This document shows, piece after piece, positions 32,395 through 44,195 of a stretch of 64,000 nucleotides of DNA; the stretch's first letter is position 1, and every line of letters starts with the position of its first letter. The position numbers and the translations under genes are program-made. The notes under the pieces are model-generated. The model saw nothing but the letters and a program-made list of their open reading frames with translations, was not told where the DNA came from and made no database searches. The stretch comes from Lucinisca nassula (lineage: Eukaryota > Mollusca > Bivalvia > Lucinida > Lucinidae): the NCBI GenBank assembly GCA_963580285.1, contig OY757011.1, positions 163,833,406 to 163,897,405 of the forward strand. Reading direction: 5' to 3'.

Positions 32395-33142
32395 AATGAG
32401 CTGGAAAAATAGTAAAATAAGCTGTAAATCCCGGAATTTTTTTTTGTTTCAAATAAGCACTTAGGCCATTTTGTGCACATGGTACAAATTAGATATTGGT
32501 ACATCAGAGACTACGAGCAGACACAGCAGTAGTTAATGGGCATAAAAAACCCATTGGCTCACCGTCAGTAGAATTTGCTGTGATTGCCAGGGTAGGGGTT
32601 AACAGAACTGTAACCATAGCCAGCAATAGAACTACAGGCCCTTCCTTATAAACTTTCATATATGAGCCCCGCCAAGCGAATTTGTGTCTTCGAGCATTCC
32701 GTCATGACAAATTTTAACTGCGCATGCCCAGCCATTCAGAGGGGCCAGGGATATGGCTTTCTATCCGAAGGTTCCGCTTGATCCACTGCTTGTATGAGCG
32801 AGCAGCGAAGCTTCTGGCGAGACTGCGCAAATGCGCAGGCTCGCCTGAACTCGCATAGGCGTTAAGTACCAAAATCGCTTGACGGGGCCCATATCATTAA
32901 TCCATTACATGAGGGAAACCCATAAAGGGTTACTTTGGCAAACAATGCAGGCCCATCAGGTCCTGCACTATTTGCTGACAAAAGTTTCAGTCAAAAATAG
33001 AATAAAAACGAAAAATAGACCTGATTCCTCTTATTTTACAAATAGGCTTGTCCAACATATATCAATGGAAGAGTTCACTAGCATACGATGGGTTAAGCAG
33101 GGGACATTGTGTTGTGAAAGTGGTCACACATTTCTTTTTCAG
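32395..33142. repeat. intron sequence with R10 and R5-like hairpins
   Basis: An R10-type hairpin at 32797-32855 (GCGAGACTGCGCAAATGCGC). An R5-related element at about 32880-33095 with a shortened hairpin (GCAGGCCCATCAGGTCCTGC). The remainder is unassigned. Confidence 0.55.
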
Positions 33143-33298
33143 ATCCTAGAATACCTAGGGCATGGCGAGTTTCTGCCAGAGTCCGACGTCCTGAAATGGT
33201 TAGCAAACAGCGTGTGTGCCAGCGGGGAAATTCCGCTCTTCCTGTGCGAAAATGTCCTTTTTATTATCTGCGGCTACGATTTTAAACAACTGAATGCT
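33143..33298 (+). CDS. lipase exon: cap/lid region
   Basis: Acceptor TTTCTTTTTCAG, donor GCT|GTAAGC, 52 codons, phase 0 on both sides. It reads ILEYLGHGEFLPESDVLKWL, then SVCASGEIPLFLC and IICGYDFKQLNA. It fits the family segment with EFLP, a KWL and spaced cysteines, which builds the cap over the active site. Confidence 0.9.
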
Positions 33299-33437
33299 GT
33301 AAGCAGTTTTTAGCTATGTAGAATCATGTAGATTTGTAAAAATACGGAATTCCAGATGAGAAGGTTCATCAATAGCAAAATTATGATACTCCTATTTCGG
33401 AGCTGTTGGTGTAAAACAACAACAATGATCACACACA
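33290..33437 (+). repeat. intron-edge segment repeated at 39379-39545
   Basis: The sequence from the last codons of the exon across the donor (TGAATGCTGTAAGCAGTTTT) to ACACACACGCA is found again 6 kb downstream with scattered changes. Confidence 0.75.
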
Positions 33438-33944
33438 CGCACTTACAAAACGTGATCGACAAAAAACGAGAAACATGACTGCGAATACACGATTAAGAAA
33501 ACAAAATTGAAAGGCACAACCATATTCAACAAGCAACCGTCTCAGGTTATCAAACAACGTAGATTACAAATAAGAACAACGTATGCGTGCAAAGCACAGA
33601 CCACCAACACATCTGTGCGATAAAGCTGTCGTTCAAAGCTGTGCGAATGTCTTTCTTCAGGCGTTTAGTAATGTTTTCCCTCTTTTGTACTCTAAATACA
33701 GATTGTGGATTGTCAATAGGATCACCACTATTCTCAAGCGTATCCACAATTTATGTTTACGGGAAGAGATAAAATCAAAGGCTAACATTTTACCCTTGTC
33801 GACCAAACTTTATTCTATGGAAACTCGTCTACAGGGGATGTTCATTACACGAAGTCGTTAACGCGATGATATAGAAGTCGTAACAGAAAAGTGCCTTGAT
33901 TTATAGAGGCTGCGAGTGATTATTTATTTATTTATTTATTTCAG

Positions 33945-34016
33945 ACTCGTATCCCAGTGTATGTGGCCCAACACCCGGCAGGAACATCAGTCAATAATAT
34001 CATACACTACGCCCAG
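33945..34016 (+). CDS. lipase exon: PAGTSVxNxxH segment
   Basis: Acceptor TTATTTCAG, donor CAG|GTAATT, 24 codons, phase 0. It reads TRIPVYVAQHPAGTSVNNII followed by HYAQ, a signature of acid/gastric lipases (HxPAGTSVQNMxHWxQ). Confidence 0.93.
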
Positions 34017-34209
34017 GTAATTCCAATCTGTCTGGAGTATCAGCCCAGTAATTTACCCCACCATCACTACCACTGACAACAATTGTTTCACTCCAAGTGG
34101 CCTGTCTGCCAGTTCCACTGTTATTTAACCTTTCCCACTCTCTAGGCTAATTCGGCAGACGATAAAACTGTTGATATTTTCCTTATTTTTCAAAAAAAAA
34201 AAAAAATAA
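34017..34209. other. intron sequence, nothing recognised
   Basis: Short unassigned stretch ending in an A-rich run. Confidence 0.4.
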
Positions 34210-35929
34210 ATAAATAAGAGGCCCAAGAGGGCCTGTCGCTCCACCGGCTAACTTCAGACAATTGTCATATTTATTACATTAACCAATTGTATACTTGTGG
34301 ACTCTTCTATTGCTATATGTTGGACCAGTCCATTTGTCATATATGGGGTGTCAGGCCCATTTTTTTCTATTTTTGATGGAAAATTCTGTTAGCAAATAGT
34401 GCAGGCCCTGATCAGACATGGTGTTCTGTGGGGTCTGATCTGGGCCAGCACTGTTTGCCAAGGTACCCATTTAGGGTTTTCCCGCATGCAATGGGTAAAA
34501 AAGAAACAAGTGATCCACCCAAGGAATGTCCATTTTATATTTTTTGGACCCCAGAGCCATGGTTGGCAGGATTTATGTGAGTGACCATTTTGCATTGCTC
34601 CGTTCCAAATATCTAAAGCTCTGGGCCTTATGGTTTCAGAGAAGAAGACTTTTTTTAAGTTTTTCCTATTATAAGTCTATGGGAACTAATATGCCTCTGG
34701 GCGTGACCAATTTTTTACCCCAGGGGCATTGTTGGCAGGATTTATTTGAGTGACCACTTGACGTTGCTGCATACTTAATATCTAAGCTCTGGGCACTGAT
34801 GGTTTCAGAGAAGATTTTTGTCAGTTTTTCCCAGTATAAGTCTATGGGAGCTTATGGGCCTCAGGGTGTGGCCAATTTGGACCCCAGGGGCATAGTTGGC
34901 AGGATTTATGCAGTTGAATACTTCAAGTTGCTACATACTAAGCTCTTGGCCTTATGGTTTCAGAGGAGAAAAGTTTCAAGATTTTGTCATTATTAGTCTA
35001 TGGGAGCTACTAAGCACCGGGGTGTTGCCAATTTGGACTCAAGAGTCATAGTTCACAGGACTAAGTAGGTGACCACATAACTTTGCTACATACTACAGTT
35101 CAACCTGTATTAAGCAAGTGCCTAAGGGATAGTCAAAATATGCTTGCTTAAGACAGGTTCTTGCTTAATACAGGTGAAATTTAACACATGTGCCTTTCTT
35201 GGGAACTGAATGCCTGCTTGCTTAAGACAGGTTGCTTGCTTAATAGAGGTGGCCACTAAGACAGGTTTTACTGTAAATGTCTTAGCTTTAGGCTTTATGG
35301 TTTCAGAGAAGAAGTTTTTCCGTTTATTGGTCTATGGAAGCTAATGAGCCAAAGGTGGTGGCCATGGCGGCCATGTTTTTTGTCTGATCAAAATTTCTTC
35401 AATGAATCTGACAATGGTAGACACAAGGAACATTCATGAAAATTAAGAACGAAATCCATTTAGCGGTTTTGGAGGAGAAGATTAAAAAAAAAGATCCCTT
35501 TATGAGTCTATGGAAGCTAATTAGCCAATGGGCGTGTCCATGGTGGCCATGTTTTTGTCTGATCAAAATTGCTTCAAGGAATCTGACAGAGGTCCACCCA
35601 AGGAACATGCATGCCAAATAACTATGAAATAAAACAAGAACTTTTGCAGAAAATATTTTCAGCATTACACTATATGTTATATAGTGAAAATAAGCCTCGC
35701 CCATGCAAATATTTTTCAAGGAATCTGACAACAGTCCACCCAAGGACAATTCATGCAAATTACAATGAAATCCCACAAGTACTTTTGCAGAAGAAGATTT
35801 TTTAGCATTACATTATATGTTAGATAGTGAAAATAAGCCCCGCCCATGGCGGCCATGTTTTTTGTCGGATCAAAATTTCTTCAAGGAATCTAAAAGAGGT
35901 CCACCCAAGGAACATTCATGCAAAATAAA

Positions 35930-38185
35930 AACAAGGCATCGCATGCGATACAAATCCCCTCGCACTAGACAACTTCGTGTGTGGAAAACACTGAAATGGC
36001 AAAAGTCCAACTTGCTTGAGATATTATCATATGCAACATTTGTGTAAAGTTTGTTTAAAAATCCTCCAATAAATGTACATTCTAGAGTGATGACGTTTCT
36101 CTAAAAATAGCCATAGTGACCTTGACTTGAGGCCATGACCACGAAAGTAGATCTTGCTCAAGATATTATCATAAGCATCTTTTGTGTGAAGTTATATTAA
36201 AATCTGTTAATAAATGTAGGCGGTAGAGCGATGACAAAGTTTTTCTAAAGATAGCCACAGTGACCTTGACTTTGAGGTCATCACCTTGAAAGTCGAAGTA
36301 AGTGGAGATATTATCATAAGAAACATTTGTGTGAAGTTCTATTACAATCCATCATTAAATGTAGGCGCTAGAGCGATGACAAAGATTTTCTAAAAAAAAG
36401 CCACAGTGACCTTGACCTTGAAATTCTAAACAGCTCGAGATATTGTCATAAGGAACATTTGTGTGAAGTTATATTGAAATTGGTGAAAAAATGTAAGCAC
36501 TAGAGCAATGACAAAGCTTTTCTAAAAATAGATACAGTGACCTTGACCTTGAAAGTCAAACTCACTCGAGGTATTGTCATAAGGAACATTTGTGTGAAGT
36601 TATATTCAAATGGGTGAAGAAATGTAAGCGCTAGAGCCATGACAAAGTTTTTTCTAAAAATAGCCACAGTGACCTTGACCTTGAAAGTGGAACTCACTAG
36701 AGATATTGTTATAAAGAACATTTGTGTGAAGTAATATTGAAATTGGTGATAAAAATGTAAGCGCTAGAGCAATGACAAAGTTTTTCTAAAAATAGCCACA
36801 GTGACCTTGACCTTGAAAGTCGAACTCGTTCGAGGTATTGTCATAAGCAACATTTGTGTGAAGTTATATTGAAATCAGTGAAGAAATGTAGGCGCTAGAG
36901 CGATGACAAAGTCTTCTAAAAATAGCCATAGTGACCTTGACCTTCAAAGTCGAAATGGCGAGATATTGTCATAAGGAACATTTGTGTGAAGTTATATTGA
37001 AATCGATGAAGAAATGTAAGCGCTAGAGGGATGACGAAGTTTTTCTAAAAATAGACACAGTGACCTTGACCTTGAAAGTGGAACTCGCTAGAGATATTGT
37101 CATAAGGAACATTTGTATGAAGTTATATTGAAATTGGTGAAGAAATGTAAGCGCTAGAGCGATGACAAAGTTTTTCTAAAAAAAGCCACAGTGACCTTGA
37201 CCTTGAGGCCTTGACCTTGATAGTCGAACCCGCTTGAGATATTGTCATAAGGAACATTTGTGTGAAGTTATATTGAAATCAGTGGAGAAATATAGGCGAT
37301 AGAGCGATGACAAAGTTTTTTCTAAAAATACCCACAGTGACCTTGACCTTCAGGCCATGAGTTGGAAAGTCGAACTCGCTGGAGATATTTTTATAACGAA
37401 CATTTGTGTGAAGTTATATTGAAATTGGTGAAGAAATGTAGGCGCTAGAGCGATGAAAAAGTTTTTCTAAAAATAGCCACAGTGCCCTTGACCTTGAGGT
37501 CATGACCTTGAAAGTCCAACTCGCTCAAGATATTGTCATAAGGAACATTTGTGTGAAGTTATATTGAAATCAGTGAAGAAATGTAGGAGCTAGAGCGATG
37601 ACAAAGTTTTTCTAAAAATAGCCACTGTGACCATGACCTTGAAGCCATGACCTTGAAAGTGGAACACGCTCGAGATATTTTTATAAGGATCATTTGTGTG
37701 AAGTTATATTGAAATTGGTGAAGAAATGTAAGCGCTAGAGCGATGACAATGTTTTTCTAAAAACAGCCTCAGTGACCTTGACCTTGAGGTCATGACCTTG
37801 AAAGTCAAACTCGCTAGAGATATTTTTATAAGGATCATTTGTTTGAAGTTATATTGAAATTGGGGGAGAAATGTAGGCGCTAGAGCCATGACAAAGTTTT
37901 TCAAAAAATAGCCAGAGTGACCTTGACCTTGAGGTCATGACCTTGAAAGTCGATCTTGCTCCAGATATTGTCGTAAGGAACGTTCGTGTGAAGTTATATT
38001 AAAATCGGTCAAGAAATGTAGGCGCTAGAGCGATGACAAAAGTACGTACGTACGTACGTGGCGCTAGAGCGGTGACAAAAGTACGTACGTACGTGGCGCT
38101 AGAGCGATGACAAAAGTACGTACGTACGTACGGGACAAATGCTATATCCCCCCTCACAACTATGTTGTGCGAGGGGATAATAAAA
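35930..38185 (-). repeat. tandem-repeat element T2 nested in block B
   Basis: About 13 units of 145-170 bp, the reverse complement of the T1 unit (ATGTAGGCGCTAGAGCGATG, CTAAAAATAGCCACAGTGAC, GAGATATTGTCATAAGGAAC). The left end carries ATCGCATGCGAT and AAATCCCCTCGCAC; the right end is GTGCGAGGGGATAAT. It splits a block B unit at ATAAAAA / AAATCCAACAGG. Confidence 0.88.
38041..38132. repeat. (ACGT) microsatellite with GGCGCTAGAGCG subrepeats
   Basis: Three ACGT runs separated by two short pieces of the T2 unit, at the array edge. Confidence 0.85.
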
Positions 38186-39266
38186 TCCAACAGGTGGGTT
38201 TGGAGGAGGAGATTTTTTTTGTGTGGTTTTGTTGCCATGGCAACCAGAGTTCTGGGTGTAACAAAATTCTTTGAAGAAATTTAGAAGAGGACTAAGTAAG
38301 GAACATTCCTGTGAAGTTTGGTTACAATTGGCCCAGTAGTTTAGGAGGAGAAGATGTTTTAGCATTACACTATATGTTAAATAGGGAAAATAAGCCCCAC
38401 CCATGGCGGCCATGTTTTTTGTCGGATCAAAATTTCTTCAAGGAATCTGAAAGAGGTCCACCCAAGGAACATTCATGCAAAATAAAAATGAAATCCAACA
38501 GGTGGTTTTGGAGGAGAAGATTTTTAAAGATTTTTAATTTATTGTGTTGTTTTGTTGCCATGGCAACCAGAGTTCTGGGTGTAACAAAATTCTTTGAAGG
38601 AATTTAGAAGAGGACTAAGTAAGGAACATTCCTGTGAAGTTTGGTTACAATGGGTCCAATAGTTTAGGAGGAGAAGATGTTTTAGCATTACACTATATGT
38701 TAAATAGGGAAAATAAGCCCCGCCCATGGCGGCCATGTTTTTTGTCGGATCATAATTTCTTCAAGGAATCTGAAAGAGGTCAACCCAAGGAACAGTCATG
38801 CAAAATAAAAATGAAATCCAACAGGTGGTTTTGGAGGAGAAGATTTTTAAAGATTTTTAATTTTTTGTGGTTTTGTTGCCATGGCAACCAGAGTTCTGGG
38901 TGAAACAAAATTCTTTGAAGGAATTTAGAAGAGGACTATGTAAGGAACATTCCTGTGAAGTTTGGTTACAATTGGCCCAGTAGTTTAGGAGGAGAAGATG
39001 TTTAAAGAAAAAGTTAACGCACGGACGCACGGACGCACGACGGACACAGGGCCATGACAATAGCCCCGCTGGCCTTCGGCCAGTGGAGCTAAAAACGGAA
39101 ACGGACCTGGACAGCTCTTTTGCATGAATGTCTGGGGTAAAAATAAGAATACTATTTCAAAATATCGTCTGCTTAAATACCCAGCGTGCAGAACGTTAAT
39201 CAAGCAAAGCTAAGAACAGACCGATGCTGTCGTCAACTGTTCTTAAAACAATCTACTTTACCATGC

Positions 39267-39700
39267 CAGAGGTCTGCATGATGCTTCCACACAGAGCTGA
39301 AACCGACCGCACATGCTTACTGGGAAACCGTTTAGAAGGTCTTAGCCTGCCCAGGCAAAGTGTTGCGAGTCCATGAATGATGTCAGCAGTTTTTAGCTAT
39401 GTAGAATCGTGTAGATTTGCAAAAATACGGAATTCCAGATGAGATGGTTCATCAATAGAAAAATTTATGACACTCTTATTTCTGAGCTGTTGATGTAAAA
39501 AGCAACAGAAAAAAAAACGAAACAACAACAATGAACACACACACGCATGAATACCATGCATATAACCCCTATTGGTTTCGTTGAGCGACAGGGATTGAGA
39601 TGTCACTTCATCTCAATGCCGGGCAAAAGTCCCACATAATTGGAAGCAACGTCTCCAAATGACCGGGGACGTTAAACCTCAAATCAAACATACAAACATG
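39267..39700 (-). repeat. R2 SINE-like repeat split by an insertion
   Basis: Minus-strand R2 parts at 39267-39378 and 39546-39700. The break falls at GTCCATG. The insert is 39379-39545. Confidence 0.8.
39379..39545 (+). repeat. copy of the intron-edge segment from 33290-33437
   Basis: CAGCAGTTTTTAGCTATGTA, AAAATACGGAATTCCAGATG and ACACACACACGCA align with 33290-33437. CATGAAT occurs on both sides (39372-39378, 39546-39552) and could be a target duplication. Confidence 0.75.
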
Positions 39701-39865
39701 CCAGAGGAACGCTAGGAAATTTGACCATTCCATCTGTGTGTCCGTCTCTTGACCATAGTAATCTTTATTAACAGTTTCCGTTTCTTGACCATGGTGATTA
39801 TCACTAGTGAGAGTGACATCTGGGACTTCTCATTGGAGATGTTCGGTAGTTCGCGATTGTTTGTT

Positions 39866-40160
39866 TGATTTGAGGTTTAACGTACCCGCCAACACTGTAA
39901 AGGTCATTTTGGATACGTTGCTTCCAATTTTATGGGACTTTTACCCGACATTGAGATGAAATGACATCTCAAGCCCTGTCGCCCAATGAAACCAATAGGG
40001 TTTATAAGCATGGACGGTCCGACTCGTGCGCACCGCTTTGCCTGGGCAGGCTTAGATCCTCTAAGCGGTTTACCAGTACTCGTGTGCGGGTCGGATTCAG
40101 CTCTCCGTGGAAGCATCATGCAGCCCATATATTTCTTCAAGCCCCGATGGGCCACGGTAG
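39866..40160 (+). repeat. R2 SINE-like repeat, best copy
   Basis: GAGGTTTAACGTACCCGCCAA to CAAGCCCCGATGGGCCAC, all blocks present in order. Confidence 0.85.
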
Positions 40161-40265
40161 TTTGCGATAACATCTCATTTTCAAAGTCCAGATCATATCA
40201 CACAAGCATACAAGAAAATGGGTGTGTCTAGGAAGCACACATAAATATTTTGTTTACCTTTTCAG

Positions 40266-40334
40266 TGCATGAAAGCCAAAGAATTTCAAAAGTTTGATTA
40301 TGGTCCAGAAGGAAACATGAAGAAATATAATCAG
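40266..40334 (+). CDS. lipase exon, short
   Basis: Acceptor CCTTTTCAG, donor CAG|GTTTGT, 23 codons, phase 0. It reads CMKAKEFQKFDYGPEGNMKK followed by YNQ; the family has a matching F(Q)xFDxG...NxxxYxQ segment here. Confidence 0.9.
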
Positions 40335-40369
40335 GTTTGTTACTTTGCAAAGGGAGGACACTCCAGCTC

Positions 40370-40694
40370 ATCATGAAAACACGCCTACATAATTTTGACC
40401 CCCTTGAACCCCACTTTTAAATCGTAAAACTGGGGTTTACAGGGTAAAACTTATTTTTCTTATTTCTGCTCTAAATTATAGATTGTGGGTACTCGTTAGA
40501 ACCGCGGTTCTAGCGAGTACCAACAATCTATATTTTGAGCAGAAATAAGAAAAATATGAGGCGGTTCTAACGAGTACCCACAATCTATAATTTAGAGCAG
40601 AAATAAGAAAAATATCACAATGTTTCATCTTACAATTTTCATTTTTTCGGCGATAAAGGTTACAATGTATTTGTATAGGCATGTTTTCGTAATG
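40370..40694 (-). repeat. R1 foldback element with an extra hairpin arm
   Basis: Both R1 ends. The centre has three arm copies (40490-40512, 40500-40530, 40560-40585), a local duplication of the hairpin arm and its flank. Confidence 0.8.
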
Positions 40695-40998
40695 TTGTTA
40701 TTTTGATCGGCATTTCCAGTAGTCAGTCTAGTTGTTCACATTATCGTCAGCTTCACGAATTCGTTTGTTGTCAAATGTTAAATTATAGCATTTACACTTT
40801 TAACTGACCCACCATCTCCGTTCGCCTTGTGTAACTTTCTTTATCTACACCAACGAGGGTGTCTGAAGAGTCTAAAGAGAAATCAGAATGCTAACGGATA
40901 CCGGAATTAGTGCAATATCTACTACAGCATGTTTGCTGTAAAAGGGCATTTCTTTCCCAATAAAAATTCTAAATTTACTGAGGTAATAGCCAAATATC
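40695..40998. other. intron sequence, nothing recognised
   Basis: No repeat or exon that I can support. Confidence 0.45.
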
Positions 40999-41366
40999 CT
41001 TACGAAAACACGCCTATACAAATACACAAAATATACCACCGAAAAAGGACAGACTGTCGGATGAGTCTTTAAACTGAGGTCCCGTCTCCGTATGACCTTA
41101 GCTGTTGGTGGGACTCAAAACACTAACTCACTCACTCACCGAAAAAGGAAATTTTTCAGATGTAAAATTGTGTTTTTTTCTTATTTCAGCTCAAATCAAA
41201 GATTGTGGGTACTCGTTAGAACTGCCTCCGCGAGGCGGTTCTAACGAGTACCCACAATCTATGTTTTGAGCAGAAACAAGAAAAATAGTGTATGCCCTAC
41301 AAACCCCAGTTTTATTTAAAATGGGGTTTGAGGGGGTCAAAATTATACAGGCGTGTTTTCGTGATG
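40999..41366 (+). repeat. R1 foldback element carrying a SINE insert
   Basis: R1 ends at both sides, hairpin near 41206-41252. A foreign 88 bp piece sits at 41049-41136. Confidence 0.85.
41049..41136 (-). repeat. SINE (type D) fragment with 12 bp target duplication
   Basis: CACCGAAAAAGG precedes (41037-41048) and follows (41137-41148) the insert. The insert, reversed, matches 47636-47720 (CCACCAACAGCTAAGGTCAT, ACGGAGACGGGACCTC). Confidence 0.88.
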
Positions 41367-41582
41367 TGACCGACTCAGTATTTGAAGAAAGATATGAAGA
41401 CAATAGACGTTTCCGGGAACCTAATCGTATGCTCCGCCTACTTGGTTACTGTTGCTACGTCCCACAAGCTTTGCTGCCAATATGGCGGAAACAAAGAAAG
41501 TCTGTGTAGATCTCGGAAGAGACTTATCAAGTATTCCGGACAATATTGGCGTTTCTTACTTACCGAGACATAAAACTTTGAC

Positions 41583-41586
<4 letters not shown>

Positions 41587-41656
<70 letters not shown>
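41587..41656. repeat. (CA)n microsatellite followed by A run
   Basis: Uninterrupted CA repeats, then about 14 A. Confidence 0.95.
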
Positions 41657-41660
<4 letters not shown>

Positions 41661-41794
41661 AAAAAAAAAACAGCCTAACAAAAGGGCTAAGGAATTATAA
41701 AATAATTATGTGCATGATTCCAAAATATTCAGCCTGGAAAACTATCCTCAAGTTACCGCGAAGGTACGTGTATTTTCTTTGCACCTCTATACAC

Positions 41795-41890
41795 ACTGTA
41801 TGCTCTAGTGAAAGACCACCTATGGGACCATTCAAAAATAGTCTTAAGACCACTTTTGAGAAGTCCCAACGGTGGTCCCAATATAGGAGC
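41795..41890. repeat. R3 palindromic element, partial
   Basis: AAAGACCACCTATGGGACCA, then AAGACCACTTTTGAGAAGTC. Confidence 0.7.
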
Positions 41891-41956
41891 ACACATCCCC
41901 CCTCCCCACACACACATACCTGTGCACATTAAACACTTGTTTACTTCATAATAAGC

Positions 41957-42140
41957 AATGCGGTGCGAGTCGGCCGGTCCTTGCTTATAAACCCTATTGG
42001 TTCATTGGGCGACAGGGCTTGAGATGTCATTTCATCTCAATGTTGGGTAAAAGTCCAAAAAAAATGGAAGCAACGTCTCTAAAATGACCTTTACAGTGTC
42101 GACGGGCACGTTAAACTTCAAATCATTCAAACAAACAAAC
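41957..42140 (-). repeat. R2 SINE-like repeat, truncated
   Basis: GCGGTGCGAGTC to GACGGGCACGTTAAACTTCA on the plus strand, so minus-strand R2. Confidence 0.75.
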
Positions 42141-42470
42141 AATACATAATTATAAAGCATATGCCCCTCATTTCATTATATAATAATTCCACACCGAGGG
42201 TACAATATAATGCAACCGAGACTGGTGCCAATCATTTATACTACCCCTCCAATGCAATCCGCATTAACTCTATATCTACTGATCCCTAATCAGACAGCAA
42301 AATGTAGACCAGCAGCCCTATCATCAACCTCTAGACCAGAGATCATGCCGTGAGCATATACTACATAAGCCAACACACCCGCCGCATTAGCTTAATAACT
42401 CATTGAGACACGAGATTTCGCGCATCTCTTGAAAAGCCAGCAGACTATAGAAGGGCAATTGCAATCCACG
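42141..42470. other. intron sequence, nothing recognised
   Basis: No repeat or exon that I can support. Confidence 0.4.
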
Positions 42471-43040
42471 AGGGCCCCAGTCAGACTGCGCAAATGCGCA
42501 GGCTGATCACAGTCCTTGTTGCCCGCATACGCCCCAACGCTGGCCACGCAGCACACCAGCCCATACGATATTTGTGACTGCACTGCAGTCTGAAGAGAAA
42601 AATCTGTAAATAAAGATAAAAATGCAGTCGAGTGCCCCGACCGGGGATTGAACCCACGACCCTCGGGTTACAAAGCGAGCGACATAACAACCAGGCCCGG
42701 ACCAACCAGACCGGTCAGTTATGCACTCTATATAGATATGTTTTATGGTCGTACTACAGAGAGACATTTGTTTCAAATGTTTAGGAGATACTATGTAGGC
42801 CTAATAATATCACATTTCCAGCTTCTTTTGACTCCGCTGTATCTGCCCCGCCCCTGGGCTCAAACGGTTATCATCGTGGCACCAGACACCATTGTAGTTG
42901 GAGGAGGAAAAATCTGTTAAGAAAAATCCAGTCAAGTGCCCTGACCGGGGACGGAACCCACGACCTGGGGTTACAAAGCGAGTGACACAACGACCAGGCC
43001 ATAAGGAACAGTTCGACCGGTCCCTTATGCACTTTTTATA
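42471..43040 (-). repeat. R10 hairpin and two tRNA-derived SINE (type C) copies
   Basis: R10 type hairpin at 42477-42525. Two minus-strand tRNA-like heads, at about 42700-42630 and 43000-42930, with GGCCTGGT(T)GT near box A and GTGGGTTCAATCCC / GTGGGTTCCGTCCC near box B. Confidence 0.6.
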
Positions 43041-43416
43041 TATATACATATACATATACATGTATACATGTACATATTTATCTAAATATGGCCGTACTAT
43101 ACAACATGGCAATTGTTTGACAGTCCTAATAATAAACTTCCCCCTGAAACCCCGTTTCTTTGTTTGTGGGAGAAAATGGCCGTAAGTGACCAACACAGCG
43201 GCACTAAATAAAATCGATTTTTTCGATTGGATGAAATAGCGCGCTTGATTGACAGCTCGGAAACGTCTATACAAAAGCTACTCTTTCAGCAGACTGAGCG
43301 ATTGCAAATTTAATGCAACATTAACTAGAAATTTCGTTTTACGGTTGCCGGGTTCACAATGGTTTTGGATTGCAATGAAATGTTATTATCATATAATGAT
43401 AGAATATATATTCTCC

Positions 43417-43420
<4 letters not shown>
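43041..43420. other. intron sequence, nothing recognised
   Basis: An alternating TATA/CATG-rich tract near 43036-43082. No exon seen. Confidence 0.4.
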
Positions 43421-43500
<80 letters not shown>

Positions 43501-43502
43501 AT
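43421..43502. repeat. (CT)n microsatellite
   Basis: About 80 bp of CT with one interruption. Confidence 0.95.
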
Positions 43503-43619
43503 CTCATAGAATTGAACATGTTCTAGTTCATTGCATACCAAAAATGTTTGCCGCCGTATAATGCTATTTAATTTATATATCCTTATATGTCAATATGTCA
43601 TTTTATTGTACTTAAGAGA

Positions 43620-43881
43620 ATAAAGTGTTTGTCTGTCTGTCTCTTACCACATGACACTAGTTGACCTTTACAAAATTTACATCTGCAGCTTCCTGACAGT
43701 GGCCGAACGAAAATTTATTCGAATGGTTCAGGTCACTTAACATATTGGTCGCCATGTCCAAATATGATAAAACCACCTGAACTCTTCTCCAGAACCCTTG
43801 AAACTTAGTATGTAGCTTTGGGTAATTAGGGCCCCGCACTGAAAGTGTGGGTGCCCTATAGTAATCACTCTGTCCGTCCGC

Positions 43882-43913
<32 letters not shown>

Positions 43914-44195
43914 CCGTCCACAAATTTTCCTACTCCTCTGATAGCGCTGCCGGGGCCCTAGTCAGTTTCACTGACAGCTCTAGTTGAGTATAACAAAATT
44001 TTTTCCAATGAAAACCCTAGACTGACCTAAACCTATACATTTTATGTATAAAATTCAAATATTCAAACGAATTTATAAACAGCTGCCTCGGCAATGGGTG
44101 AACAAAAGTTTGTTCGAATGGCCCAGGTCACATGTCCAAAATGGCTGCCATGGCTATATAAAATCTTTTTCGCCAGAACCGCTGGACCGATTTCT
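43620..44195. repeat. tandem-element scraps with (GTCT/GTCC) runs
   Basis: TGTCTGTCTGTCT near 43631 and a CTGTCTGTC / GTCCGTC run at 43867-43920. TGGCCGAACGAAAATTTATT (43700) recurs in altered form at 44094, so two diverged units are present. GGGGCCCTAGTCAGT near 43954 resembles an element end. Confidence 0.5.

Larger units (their letters stand above)
34210..39098 (+). mobile_element. block B: composite tandem-repeat element
   Basis: Left end AAGAGGCCCAAGAGGGCC then GTCGCTCCACC. Right end CTGGCC-TTC-GGCCAG hairpin (39069-39083), TGGAG, CTAA. Inside are an R5-like hairpin (34325-34500), units of about 165 bp (34500-35110), a run on CTTGCTTAAGACAGGTT (35100-35270), and larger units of about 320 bp with CCGCCCATGGCGGCCATGTT and TTGCCATGGCAACCAGAGTT (35280-35930 and 38186-39010). 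Element T2 is nested between the two halves. Confidence 0.75.

Noticed and set aside
36050..38050. CRISPR-like regular array
   Set aside because: Units are contiguous, 145-170 bp, without distinct spacers. The same holds for the other arrays; the genome is eukaryotic.
43249..43509. Frame ending in Leu-Ser repeats
   Set aside because: The tail is the CT microsatellite.
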